In this document: piece by piece, positions 1-4,865 of the stretch
How positions within the stretch are numbered: the stretch's first letter is position 1
How the letters are laid out: every line of letters begins with the position of its first letter
DNA from: Thermoflexales bacterium
GTDB lineage: Bacteria > Chloroflexota > Anaerolineae > Fen-1058
Reading direction: 5' to 3'
NCBI GenBank assembly: GCA_016931085.1
Contig: JAFGFO010000173.1
Location: forward strand, 1 to 8,100
Length of the DNA stretch: 8,100 nucleotides
Made by a program: the position numbers and the translations under genes
The notes under the pieces: generated by a model
Seen by the model: the letters and a program-made list of their open reading frames with translations, nothing else
What the model was told of the DNA's origin: nothing
The model's database searches: none

Positions 1-450
1 GGCCAGGCTGCGGGAGGTGTGCGGGAGAAAAGTCAGCGCGATGGACAGCACGACGCCCGCGTCGTGAAAAGCGCGCGGCGCGAGCTGCACCAGCTCACGC
101 ACCGGCGTCACCTGGTTGAAGGTGACAAAGCCGCCAAAGATGGTCGCCAGGATCAGGCCGTTGATTGCGCCAAAGGCGAGCGCTTCGAGTGTGATGGGCC
201 CGCCCCAAAAGGGCACGAGGGCGGTGGCTCCAACGCGGGCCAGCAGGCCGTTGAACAGGGCTGCCAGCGGAACGGCCACCAGCGCAAAGCGCAGCGGCGA
301 GCCAGGCGCGCGCGAATTCGACGGCGCACACGCCCTCTTTACCACCATCGCCATCAGCAGCAAGAGCACGACGTAGAGTGGATTGCGGGTGGACGAGGCC
401 GCCACGAGTGTCGTCAAGACCCAGGCCAGCCATGCGCGCGCGTCAAGCAT
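1..450 (-). CDS. ECF transporter transmembrane T component (EcfT), N-terminal part, runs off left edge
   Basis: An open frame read leftward from an ATG at 450-448 continues to base 1 without a stop (150 codons seen), so the C-terminal part is outside the window. The start overlaps the stop of the upstream S-component gene by 8 bases (ATGCTTGA), a coupling typical of operons. The protein begins MLDARAWLAW, has an early STRNPLYVVLLLLMA segment (about residues 20-35), and then hydrophobic stretches at about 55-70 and 90-110. The NP-LY motif near the first membrane helix and the FNGLL...FWGGPITLEAL pattern are typical of EcfT/CbiQ-type T components. These scaffold the S component and couple it to two ATPases in the membrane. 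The coupling-helix Ala-Arg-Gly motifs would lie in the missing part. Function is inferred from family pattern and from adjacency to the S component; the ATPase genes probably follow to the left. Confidence 0.8.
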   Translation of the reverse strand, partial: MLDARAWLAWVLTTLVAASSTRNPLYVVLLLLMAMVVKRACAPSNSRAPGSPLRFALVAVPLAALFNGLLARVGATALVPFWGGPITLEALAFGAINGLILATIFGGFVTFNQVTPVRELVQLAPRAFHDAGVVLSIALTFLPHTSRSLA

Positions 451-1249
451 AGACAGAGTGCACCTCAAAGTGAAACCTGCGTTGAAAGCGCGCCAACGCC
501 TTGATCACGGGCTCGCCTAGCAGCCAGATCAAGGCCGCGTTGCCCGCCGCGCGCGCTATATCCCAAACCAGCGAAGTCGCCACGTAAAACGCGCCGTAGC
601 GCGCCAGCAGCGCGCCCAGGCCGATGTCCGGCGCCCAGGATTGCCCGCCTGGCCCAGCGGCAAAGGGCCAAAAGTACAGGTTGATGATCAGCCCATACAA
701 CAGCCCCCAGGCAAAACCAAAGCCGCACAGGCTAAGGACGTGCCAGCGCGAAACGTGAGCGGGGCGGTGCATCATACGCGCCAGCCAGCCGGCCGTCATG
801 CCGACCCAGCCGGCTGTGAACATTTGATAAGGCAGCCACGGCCCCACGCCGCCGGTGATCAACGCGGAGGCGAGTAAGGTGAACGCGCCCATCAAAAAAC
901 CAAAACGCCCGCCAAAGACATAGCCGGCCAGGATGATGGGGGCAAAGATGGGTGAAAACCCGCCCGGCAGTGGAATGGCAACTTCGATAAAGCGCAGCGC
1001 ACTGGCGATGGCGACCAACACACCCAGCATGGCGACTGTCTTGGCGTTGATGCTTTGCCCTTGCAGCTCTACCAGCAGCGCGACCAACGACAAGCCCACC
1101 AACGCGGTGGTCACCAGCAGCGCGTCTTGCCCATGTCCCAGACCACCAGGCGTCGCGGCCCCCGCCGACGTGAAAAAAGGATAGGCAAAAGCCGCCACGC
1201 CGAGCAGCGCGCTGAGGGCGTAAATGGCATGGCCCAGGACGCGGTGCAT
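443..1249 (-). CDS. ECF transporter S (substrate-binding) component, predicted cobalamin specificity
   Basis: This 268-residue, very hydrophobic protein has about seven or eight membrane segments (roughly residues 7-25, 43-61, 70-90, 98-118, 118-136, 142-157, 170-190 and 212-245). The core with GGFSPIFAPIILAGYVFGG (96-114), followed by GFLMGAFTLLASALITGGVGPWLPYQMF, resembles ECF S components, which bind a vitamin in the membrane and pair with EcfT and ATPases. Family members are usually shorter (about 180-220 residues); the two N-terminal helices before residue 65 look like an extension. The ATG at 1249-1247 sits one base after the stop of the upstream gene and has no clear Shine-Dalgarno sequence, so it is probably translated by coupling. 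The substrate is not readable from the sequence. Cobalamin is inferred from the B12 riboswitch heading the operon and the transcobalamin-like partners, which makes it functionally comparable to CbrT. Confidence 0.78.
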   Translation of the reverse strand: MHRVLGHAIYALSALLGVAAFAYPFFTSAGAATPGGLGHGQDALLVTTALVGLSLVALLVELQGQSINAKTVAMLGVLVAIASALRFIEVAIPLPGGFSPIFAPIILAGYVFGGRFGFLMGAFTLLASALITGGVGPWLPYQMFTAGWVGMTAGWLARMMHRPAHVSRWHVLSLCGFGFAWGLLYGLIINLYFWPFAAGPGGQSWAPDIGLGALLARYGAFYVATSLVWDIARAAGNAALIWLLGEPVIKALARFQRRFHFEVHSVYA

Positions 1250-1250
1250 C

Positions 1251-2642
1251 TTATTTGCGCCGCAGCGCCCCCCAGGCCAGCCAGACTGTCAACCCCAGGG
1301 CGATCAGCCCAAAGGTGAGGTAGCCCCAGGTGGTGGAGGGCTGGCTCGCGGCGCTATGTGAGCGCGCCTCGCTCGATGATGCGGCTGGCGACGATGGGAT
1401 GGCGTTTGGCGTGGGGGAGGCAATCACGATGGCGGCCGCAATAGGCGTGTAAGATGGCGTCGCCGTCGGGGATGGCCGGACGGTCGATGTGGATGGAGGG
1501 CGCGTGGCCGTGGCTGGCGCGAGGGTGGGGGAAGGCGGGCGCGTGGCCGTGGCCGGCGGAAAGGTGGGTGTGGAAGGCGGGCGCGTAGCCGTGGCTGGCG
1601 GAAGGGTGGGCGTGGATGGCGGGCGTGTAGCCGTGGCCGGCGCGAGGGTGGGGGAGGGCAGCGGGAGCGGTGTGGACGTTGGCAAGTCGCCCGTCACGCC
1701 CAGCGTCAAGGTGTGAACTTGCTCGCCCGCCGCGTTGACGACGCGCAGATGGTATTCTTGCGGCGCGCTCGGGCAGGCCTCGAAGCCGCCGATCACGTCG
1801 ACGCGCTGCCCGTCCAGGTAGAGCTCGCTTGCGCCGGAAGTGTCCCAACGCACTGCCGTGCACGTGCCGGCTGGGATGGGGTTTTGATCCAGGCGAAACC
1901 AAACCACAGGCGTCGGCTGTGGCTGCGCTGGCGCGGGCTCTGAACCGGCCGTCGGCTGCGCCAACGCGGGCTCTGGAGTGGCCGTCGGCTGCGCCGGCAC
2001 GTCGGTGGGCGGCAGGGGCGGCACGCACACTTGCTCAAAGGCGAGGATGGGAGGAGGAGCGCCCGTCCCCCAACTCCAGCCCTCGACGTCGCCATCGTGC
2101 AACCTGTAGCTGCTGCTGCCTTGTTGAGCATAGACCCAACCGCCACCCTGCAAGTGCCAGTAGGACCAATAGCTTGGGGCGGCGCAGGTCAGGCAATCGC
2201 TGGCCGGGCAGCCGGTCCCCTCGATTTTGCAGATGGCCGTGCCGAGGTTGGTGTAATCGGCAACGATCGCCAAGCCGGAGCGCGCCAGCGCGTCGTGCCC
2301 GCCGATCTCTGCCTCGCTAAACTCGATGCAGCGCGTGACGGTCGACCCGTCACCAAATTGCACGACGAGCGCCACGCGGTTATTCGCTTGGGCGTGACCG
2401 ATCTGAACGCCGCTCGACGCCAGCAAGACCATCGTGGCCAGGCAAACTAGATCACGAATGGCACGAACGCTTCGCACACGAAAGGCGCGAAAGGCTGCTT
2501 CGAAAACAAGTCTCTTACACAGAGTTACACAGAGAAGACACGGAGCCACACAGGGAAAAACTCTGTGCGCTTCGCGTCTGCCGAAGCTCTGTGCATCTCT
2601 GTGTTCCAAAGATTTTCGTCGTTGGTGAAGAGTACAGCTCAT
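1251..2642 (-). CDS. Membrane-anchored surface protein: transcobalamin-like beta domain, Ig-like domain, Pro/Thr stalk, C-terminal TM
   Basis: Read from the ATG at 2642, the product has 463 residues. Parts in order: a hydrophobic secretion signal at about 65-86 (LVCLATMVLLASSGV...AQA); a DUF4430/transcobalamin-C-terminal-like beta domain at about 90-200, with CKIEGTGCPASDC, YWSYWHLQGGGW and DGDVEGWSWG; an Ig-like domain at about 245-317 (CTAVRWDTSG, LYLDGQ, ACPSAPQEYHLRV); a Pro/Thr stalk at about 318-410 with 13-14-residue repeats; and a membrane helix at about 440-457 ending WGALRRK. This predicts a cell-surface B12-binding or hand-off protein; its beta domain is a paralogue of the one in the upstream gene. 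The chosen ATG overlaps the upstream stop (ATGA) and has a good ribosome site (GAGG, 5 bases away). However, it places about 64 odd residues, encoded by repeat-like DNA, before the signal. A GTG at 2477 or the ATG at 2432 would give a normal signal peptide. The gene is certain; the start is not. Confidence 0.8.
   Translation of the reverse strand: MSCTLHQRRKSLEHRDAQSFGRREAHRVFPCVAPCLLCVTLCKRLVFEAAFRAFRVRSVRAIRDLVCLATMVLLASSGVQIGHAQANNRVALVVQFGDGSTVTRCIEFSEAEIGGHDALARSGLAIVADYTNLGTAICKIEGTGCPASDCLTCAAPSYWSYWHLQGGGWVYAQQGSSSYRLHDGDVEGWSWGTGAPPPILAFEQVCVPPLPPTDVPAQPTATPEPALAQPTAGSEPAPAQPQPTPVVWFRLDQNPIPAGTCTAVRWDTSGASELYLDGQRVDVIGGFEACPSAPQEYHLRVVNAAGEQVHTLTLGVTGDLPTSTPLPLPSPTLAPATATRPPSTPTLPPATATRPPSTPTFPPATATRPPSPTLAPATATRPPSTSTVRPSPTATPSYTPIAAAIVIASPTPNAIPSSPAASSSEARSHSAASQPSTTWGYLTFGLIALGLTVWLAWGALRRK
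1479..1640 (-). repeat. In-frame minisatellite coding for Pro/Thr-rich stalk
   Basis: Four imperfect tandem copies of 39-42 bases lie within the membrane-anchored surface protein gene, at about 1640-1599, 1598-1557, 1556-1518 and 1517-1479. Each encodes PATATRPPSTPTLP or a close variant. The unit length is always a multiple of three, so copy-number change would alter stalk length without breaking the frame. Such Thr/Pro-rich stretches usually act as extended spacers that hold a domain away from the membrane. Confidence 0.85.
2453..2603. repeat. Dispersed intergenic-type repeat block (CACGAA units, CACAGAG direct units and CTCTGTG inverted units)
   Basis: Three CACGAA units (2453-2458, 2462-2467, 2477-2482) and a related GCGAAAGG are followed by four roughly 10-base-spaced CACAGAG-like units (2518-2524, 2528-2534, 2539-2545 as CACGGAG, 2549-2555 as CACAGGG). 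Three CTCTGTG units in the opposite orientation come next (2561-2567, 2587-2593, 2597-2603). The two halves could fold into a long imperfect hairpin. Simple periodic motifs of this kind are familiar from intergenic regions of several bacterial phyla; that link is from memory, not a search. Here the block lies between the end of one secreted-protein gene and the signal-peptide region of the next, and it stays open in the reading frame of the latter. Confidence 0.75.
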
Positions 2643-4018
2643 GTGTTCCTCAAGACGGCCGGCAGGTAGACGCGGAATGCCGGGCACGCCTCCAACTGCT
2701 TCCTGGCCAGCGGGAACGGGCGTCCCATCAGGGCCACGATGGCCTGCTGGGTCGCCGCCTGGTTCGCCCCGGATCCTTTTTGCCATTCAAAGCTCCCATC
2801 GGGCAACTGCATGCCCAGCAGGAAGCTGATGGGATGGGTATGGCTGATCGTCCAGGTGCTCGTCGTCGGATCCTGGCCAGCAGCTATCAAGGCCTGGACG
2901 ACGTAAGCGCTCGAGTTGGTGTCGCTGTCCCTGCCCCACGCCGAGTTGGGGTCGTACGCAAAGCCGCCGTCGGCGTTTTGAGCCGATTTGAGATAGTTCA
3001 GCGCGCTGACGATGATGGATGAGGTGAGGGGTTCTCCCGCCGCCGCCAGGGCCTGGATCGCCAACGCCGTGCTGTTCGTATCCGTGCCCAAGCCTGGCTG
3101 CCATTCCCAAGCGCCGTTGGCCTGGCGCAAGCTCTTCAGATGATCGATGGCCGCTGCCGGGATGTTTTGATCCAGGGCGGCGATGCCCAGCATGGCCCAA
3201 GCCTGCTGCCCGCTGCCCAGCGCGAGCGCGCCCGTCGTGGGGCTGTAAAAGTCCATCGGTTCTAGCGCGCCTTGGGGCCAGCAGCCGCTGGCGCCCGTCA
3301 AGCCTACCGCAAGCTTGCCAGAGGCGTCGGCGCCCTTGGCGAAAGCAGCGCCGTGGCTGGACAGATAGCTCAACAACGAAGGCGTGCCGGCCGTTCGCCG
3401 CCAGCCGGACGCCTCGAGCAGGTTGGCGCCGATCGCCAGCGCCGTTTCCACGCTGCCCCCAACGCTGCCATAGCCGCCGTCGGCCGCTTGCTGGCTGAGC
3501 AGCCAGGCCAGCGCATCCGAGGCCGCCAGCACAGGCGGCGCGGGCGGCAGCTCGGGAAAGAGCAGCGTGCCACCCCACGGCCCCCAACGCCAGCCTTCAA
3601 CGCCTCCATCGGTGATCACCGAAGAGCCAGCCCCGACCCCGTAGCCTTGCCACGTGCTGCCGACCCAGTGATAGTAACCCCAATAATTGGCCGAGCAGAA
3701 GCAGTCGGCGATGGGGCAGCCAATGCCTTCGATGCTGCAAACGGCCGGGCCAAAGCTGGTGTTCGAGATGCCGACGTTCAGGCTAGTCAGTTGCAACGCT
3801 GCAAGCCCCGAGATGGGCGCCGTGAAGGTGATGTGCCGCACCGTGAGGGCCCGAAGGCCAAACTGCACGACGACGTCCGCCTCGGCCGGGGCCAGAAGCT
3901 GGCTCGTGTCACCCTCCACAGGCGCGACAGCCTGGGCCGGCGTGAAGGCCAAGAGCAGGATGGCCACGGATACAAGTCCCAATCCCAGGGACGAAAAGAC
4001 AAGTTTTGCGCGTTTCAT
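2639..4018 (-). CDS. Secreted intrinsic-factor/transcobalamin-like protein: beta domain followed by alpha/alpha toroid
   Basis: This 459-residue protein is probably the extracellular cobalamin binder of the operon. A signal peptide spans residues 1-30 (MKRAKLVF..., hydrophobic core, cut after AQA). Residues about 46-150 form a DUF4430/transcobalamin-C-terminal-like beta domain: FGPAVCSIEGIGC, a Cys cluster (94, 101, 106, 108), NYWGYYHWVGSTW and GGVEGWRWG. Residues about 166-435 carry prenyltransferase/terpenoid-cyclase-type helical repeats: LLSQQAADGGYGS, LKSLRQANGAWEW, TNSTALAIQALAAAG, LKSAQNADGGFAYD and LLGMQLPDGSFEW. No DxDD or DCTA cyclase motif is visible, which favours ligand binding over catalysis. 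Human intrinsic factor and transcobalamin use the same two folds in the opposite order. The tail (RVYLPAVLRNT) resembles a Chloroflexota secreted-protein ending. The ATG has a strong ribosome site, and a B12 riboswitch lies in the leader. Ligand identity is inferred from fold combination and context. Confidence 0.88.
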   Translation of the reverse strand: MKRAKLVFSSLGLGLVSVAILLLAFTPAQAVAPVEGDTSQLLAPAEADVVVQFGLRALTVRHITFTAPISGLAALQLTSLNVGISNTSFGPAVCSIEGIGCPIADCFCSANYWGYYHWVGSTWQGYGVGAGSSVITDGGVEGWRWGPWGGTLLFPELPPAPPVLAASDALAWLLSQQAADGGYGSVGGSVETALAIGANLLEASGWRRTAGTPSLLSYLSSHGAAFAKGADASGKLAVGLTGASGCWPQGALEPMDFYSPTTGALALGSGQQAWAMLGIAALDQNIPAAAIDHLKSLRQANGAWEWQPGLGTDTNSTALAIQALAAAGEPLTSSIIVSALNYLKSAQNADGGFAYDPNSAWGRDSDTNSSAYVVQALIAAGQDPTTSTWTISHTHPISFLLGMQLPDGSFEWQKGSGANQAATQQAIVALMGRPFPLARKQLEACPAFRVYLPAVLRNT

Positions 4019-4022
4019 GGAA

Positions 4023-4029
4023 TCTCCTT
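4023..4029 (-). promoter_or_regulatory. Ribosome binding site of the intrinsic-factor-like gene
   Basis: AAGGAGA on the minus strand lies four bases before the ATG at 4018-4016. It fixes the start of the first gene of the B12 operon and shows that translation begins after the riboswitch terminator. Confidence 0.85.
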
Positions 4030-4052
4030 ATGTATGTGTATGCTCGTACAAC

Positions 4053-4085
4053 AAAAAAGCCTTCCCTTCATCCGCCGGGGAAGGC
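4053..4085 (-). terminator. Intrinsic terminator of the cobalamin riboswitch (expression platform)
   Basis: On the minus strand, GCCTTCCC (4085-4078) pairs perfectly with GGGAAGGC (4066-4059) around an 11-base loop. The stem is directly followed by six T residues (4058-4053). It lies between the cobalamin aptamer and the first start codon, so transcription can stop before the operon when the aptamer is occupied. Confidence 0.85.
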
Positions 4086-4099
4086 CTGGAAACAGGCTT
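4082..4099 (-). promoter_or_regulatory. Candidate antiterminator hairpin overlapping the riboswitch terminator
   Basis: Upstream of the terminator in the RNA, AAG-CCUG can pair with CAGG-C-CUU (one bulged C) around a UUUC loop. This uses bases 4082-4085, which also form the 5' side of the terminator stem, so the two hairpins exclude each other. This is the expected layout of a transcriptional on/off switch. The pairing was read by eye and no energy was computed. Confidence 0.5.
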
Positions 4100-4134
4100 A
4101 TGCTCCACCCCCTTTCTGCGAAGGTCCAAGAGCG

Positions 4135-4262
4135 ACGATTAGAGCGGGTATCCTGGCTTGGCCAGCGGCAAGTGCTTGCACTTGCCGCCAACCCCACAGT
4201 TGCGCGACAGCGCCGGACTCTCACCGGCTTCCCCTTCAAGCCCTGGCATCCGGGCCATGGGT
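4135..4262 (-). promoter_or_regulatory. Cobalamin (B12) riboswitch aptamer
   Basis: On the minus strand the leader contains the conserved cobalamin aptamer elements in order: GGGAAGCCGGTGAGAGTCCGG (hairpin at 4227-4213), GCGCAACTGT (GCAACTGT at 4203-4196) and AAGCCAGGATACC (4159-4147). A perfect 11-bp hairpin (arms 4188-4178 and 4175-4165) fills the variable peripheral position. These match the adenosyl/methylcobalamin riboswitch class (Rfam Cobalamin family). The aptamer starts about 25 bases after the predicted transcription start and is followed by a terminator. The downstream genes for surface B12-binding-like proteins and an ECF importer fit classic repression of uptake when B12 is plentiful. 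Exact ends are approximate. Confidence 0.92.
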
Positions 4263-4293
4263 ACTCAAATCGAAGTGCTATTCAATTGATGTT

Positions 4294-4322
4294 CTTATAC
4301 CTCACTTTACAGAGTTTGTCAA
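4294..4322 (-). promoter_or_regulatory. Sigma70-type promoter of the B12 riboswitch operon
   Basis: On the minus strand TTGACA (4322-4317) is separated by exactly 17 bases from TATAAG (4299-4294). Transcription would start near 4287, just upstream of the cobalamin aptamer. The -35 sits back to back with that of the divergent zinc operon. Confidence 0.85.
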
Positions 4323-4334
4323 GGTTGGGCGTTC

Positions 4335-4363
4335 TTGACAAATCCGCCGCCTGGTGCTAGAAT
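4335..4363 (+). promoter_or_regulatory. Sigma70-type promoter of the zur-znu operon
   Basis: TTGACA (4335-4340), a 17-base spacer and TAGAAT (4358-4363). Transcription would begin near 4370, inside the 25-bp palindrome that starts two bases after the -10 box, so a bound repressor would block initiation. Confidence 0.85.
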
Positions 4364-4364
4364 T

Positions 4365-4389
4365 CTAATTGAAAACTGTTTTCAATTAG
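4365..4389. promoter_or_regulatory. 25-bp perfect palindrome, predicted Zur/Fur operator
   Basis: Two 12-base arms (4365-4376 and 4378-4389) are exact reverse complements around a single central T. The core, TTGAAAACTGTTTTCAA, has the 7-1-7 layout of Fur-family boxes and resembles the TGAAAAT-N-ATTTTCA type reported for actinobacterial Zur. It covers the predicted transcription start of the operon whose first gene encodes a Zur-like repressor, which implies autoregulation. The bound protein and the metal are inferred. Confidence 0.8.
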
Positions 4390-4395
4390 GTGACT

Positions 4396-4413
4396 ATGAT
4401 TATCAGTAGATGA
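4396..4413 (+). CDS. Possible five-codon leader peptide (MIISR) coupled to the zur-like gene
   Basis: ATG at 4396 opens a five-codon frame ending in TGA at 4411-4413, which overlaps the regulator's ATG at 4410 as ATGA. The ribosome site AGGTGA (4388-4393) is well placed for this ATG when aligned to the 16S tail, but is 16 bases from the regulator's start. It may serve as a ribosome entry for the downstream gene. It could equally be chance. Confidence 0.35.
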   Translation: MIISR

Positions 4414-4862
4414 TTATGAACATCAGCGTCGACCAACTTGGCCAGAAACTCGTCTCGCGCGGCTTCAAGCTCACCGCGCCGCGTCGCGCCGTGCTCCACG
4501 TGGTGGCGGATATGCACGAGTCGCTTTCGCCGGCGGAAATTTACGAGCGTGGGCAGCGGCGCTATCCGCGCCTGGGGCTGGTCACGGTCTATCGCACGCT
4601 CAGTTTGCTGGTCGAGCTGGGTTATCTCCAGCGGCTTCACCTCGACGGGGGTTGTCACAGTTACGCGGTGATTGCCCAACCCAATAGCCACCATTTGCAT
4701 TGCTCGATGTGCGGGCGGGTGGAAGCGTTCCCGTGTGGTGAAATTGAGCCTTTGATCGCGGCCTTGCAAGTCCAGACAGGTTACGAGATCGACGTGCACA
4801 TGCTCGAGTTGATGGGGCGCTGCCCGGCCTGCCAGGACAAGGCCTCTTCCGAGGAAGGCTGA
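4410..4862 (+). CDS. zur: Fur-family metal regulator, Zur-like (zinc uptake repressor)
   Basis: This 150-residue protein has the Fur-family layout. A winged-helix DNA-binding half (about 8-80) includes GFKLTAPRRAVLHVV, the recognition-helix region LVTVYRTLSLLVELG (58-72), and a C-terminal dimer/metal half. HHLHCSMCG (94-102) and CPAC (138-141) supply the two CxxC pairs of the structural zinc site. His94, His95, His97 and Cys82 are candidate sensory ligands, as in Zur proteins. The His common in Fur/PerR before the TAEEIY motif is replaced here (SLSPAEIY, Ser38). It is the first gene of an operon with a zinc-type ABC importer, and a perfect palindrome overlaps the promoter, so repression of uptake and of itself is inferred. 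The start is probably ATG 4410; ATG 4416 is an alternative. A manganese- or iron-sensing role is possible but less likely. Confidence 0.85.
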   Translation: MIMNISVDQLGQKLVSRGFKLTAPRRAVLHVVADMHESLSPAEIYERGQRRYPRLGLVTVYRTLSLLVELGYLQRLHLDGGCHSYAVIAQPNSHHLHCSMCGRVEAFPCGEIEPLIAALQVQTGYEIDVHMLELMGRCPACQDKASSEEG

Positions 4863-4865
4863 GCG

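Noticed and set aside
95..433. Minus-strand 112-codon frame in the left edge
   Set aside because: The overlapping minus-strand frame starting at 450 encodes hydrophobic EcfT-like sequence and is coupled to the S-component stop; this one is an out-of-frame shadow.
1479..1640. Possible CRISPR array
   Set aside because: The units are contiguous 39-42-base copies without unique spacers and translate to a Pro/Thr stalk in frame.
2518..2603. CACAGAG/CTCTGTG hairpin as a transcription terminator or attenuator between the two secreted-protein genes
   Set aside because: The stem is imperfect and no T tract follows on either strand; the arrays look like a dispersed repeat rather than a terminator.
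2787..3587. Minus-strand 266-codon frame within the intrinsic-factor-like gene
   Set aside because: It is an out-of-frame reading of the same strand; the product is Arg/Gly-rich and lacks domains, whereas the other frame gives a signal peptide and two recognisable folds.
2639..4018. The helical-repeat protein as a squalene-hopene cyclase or prenyltransferase enzyme
   Set aside because: The DxDD/DCTA catalytic motifs are not seen, it is secreted, it is much shorter than cyclases, it carries a transcobalamin-like beta domain and it is under a B12 riboswitch.
3272..4360. Long plus-strand open frame (362 codons) spanning the intrinsic-factor-like gene and the riboswitch
   Set aside because: It lies antisense to a well-supported gene, crosses the riboswitch, terminator and promoter, and its product is Arg/Ala-rich low-complexity sequence typical of a high-GC shadow frame.
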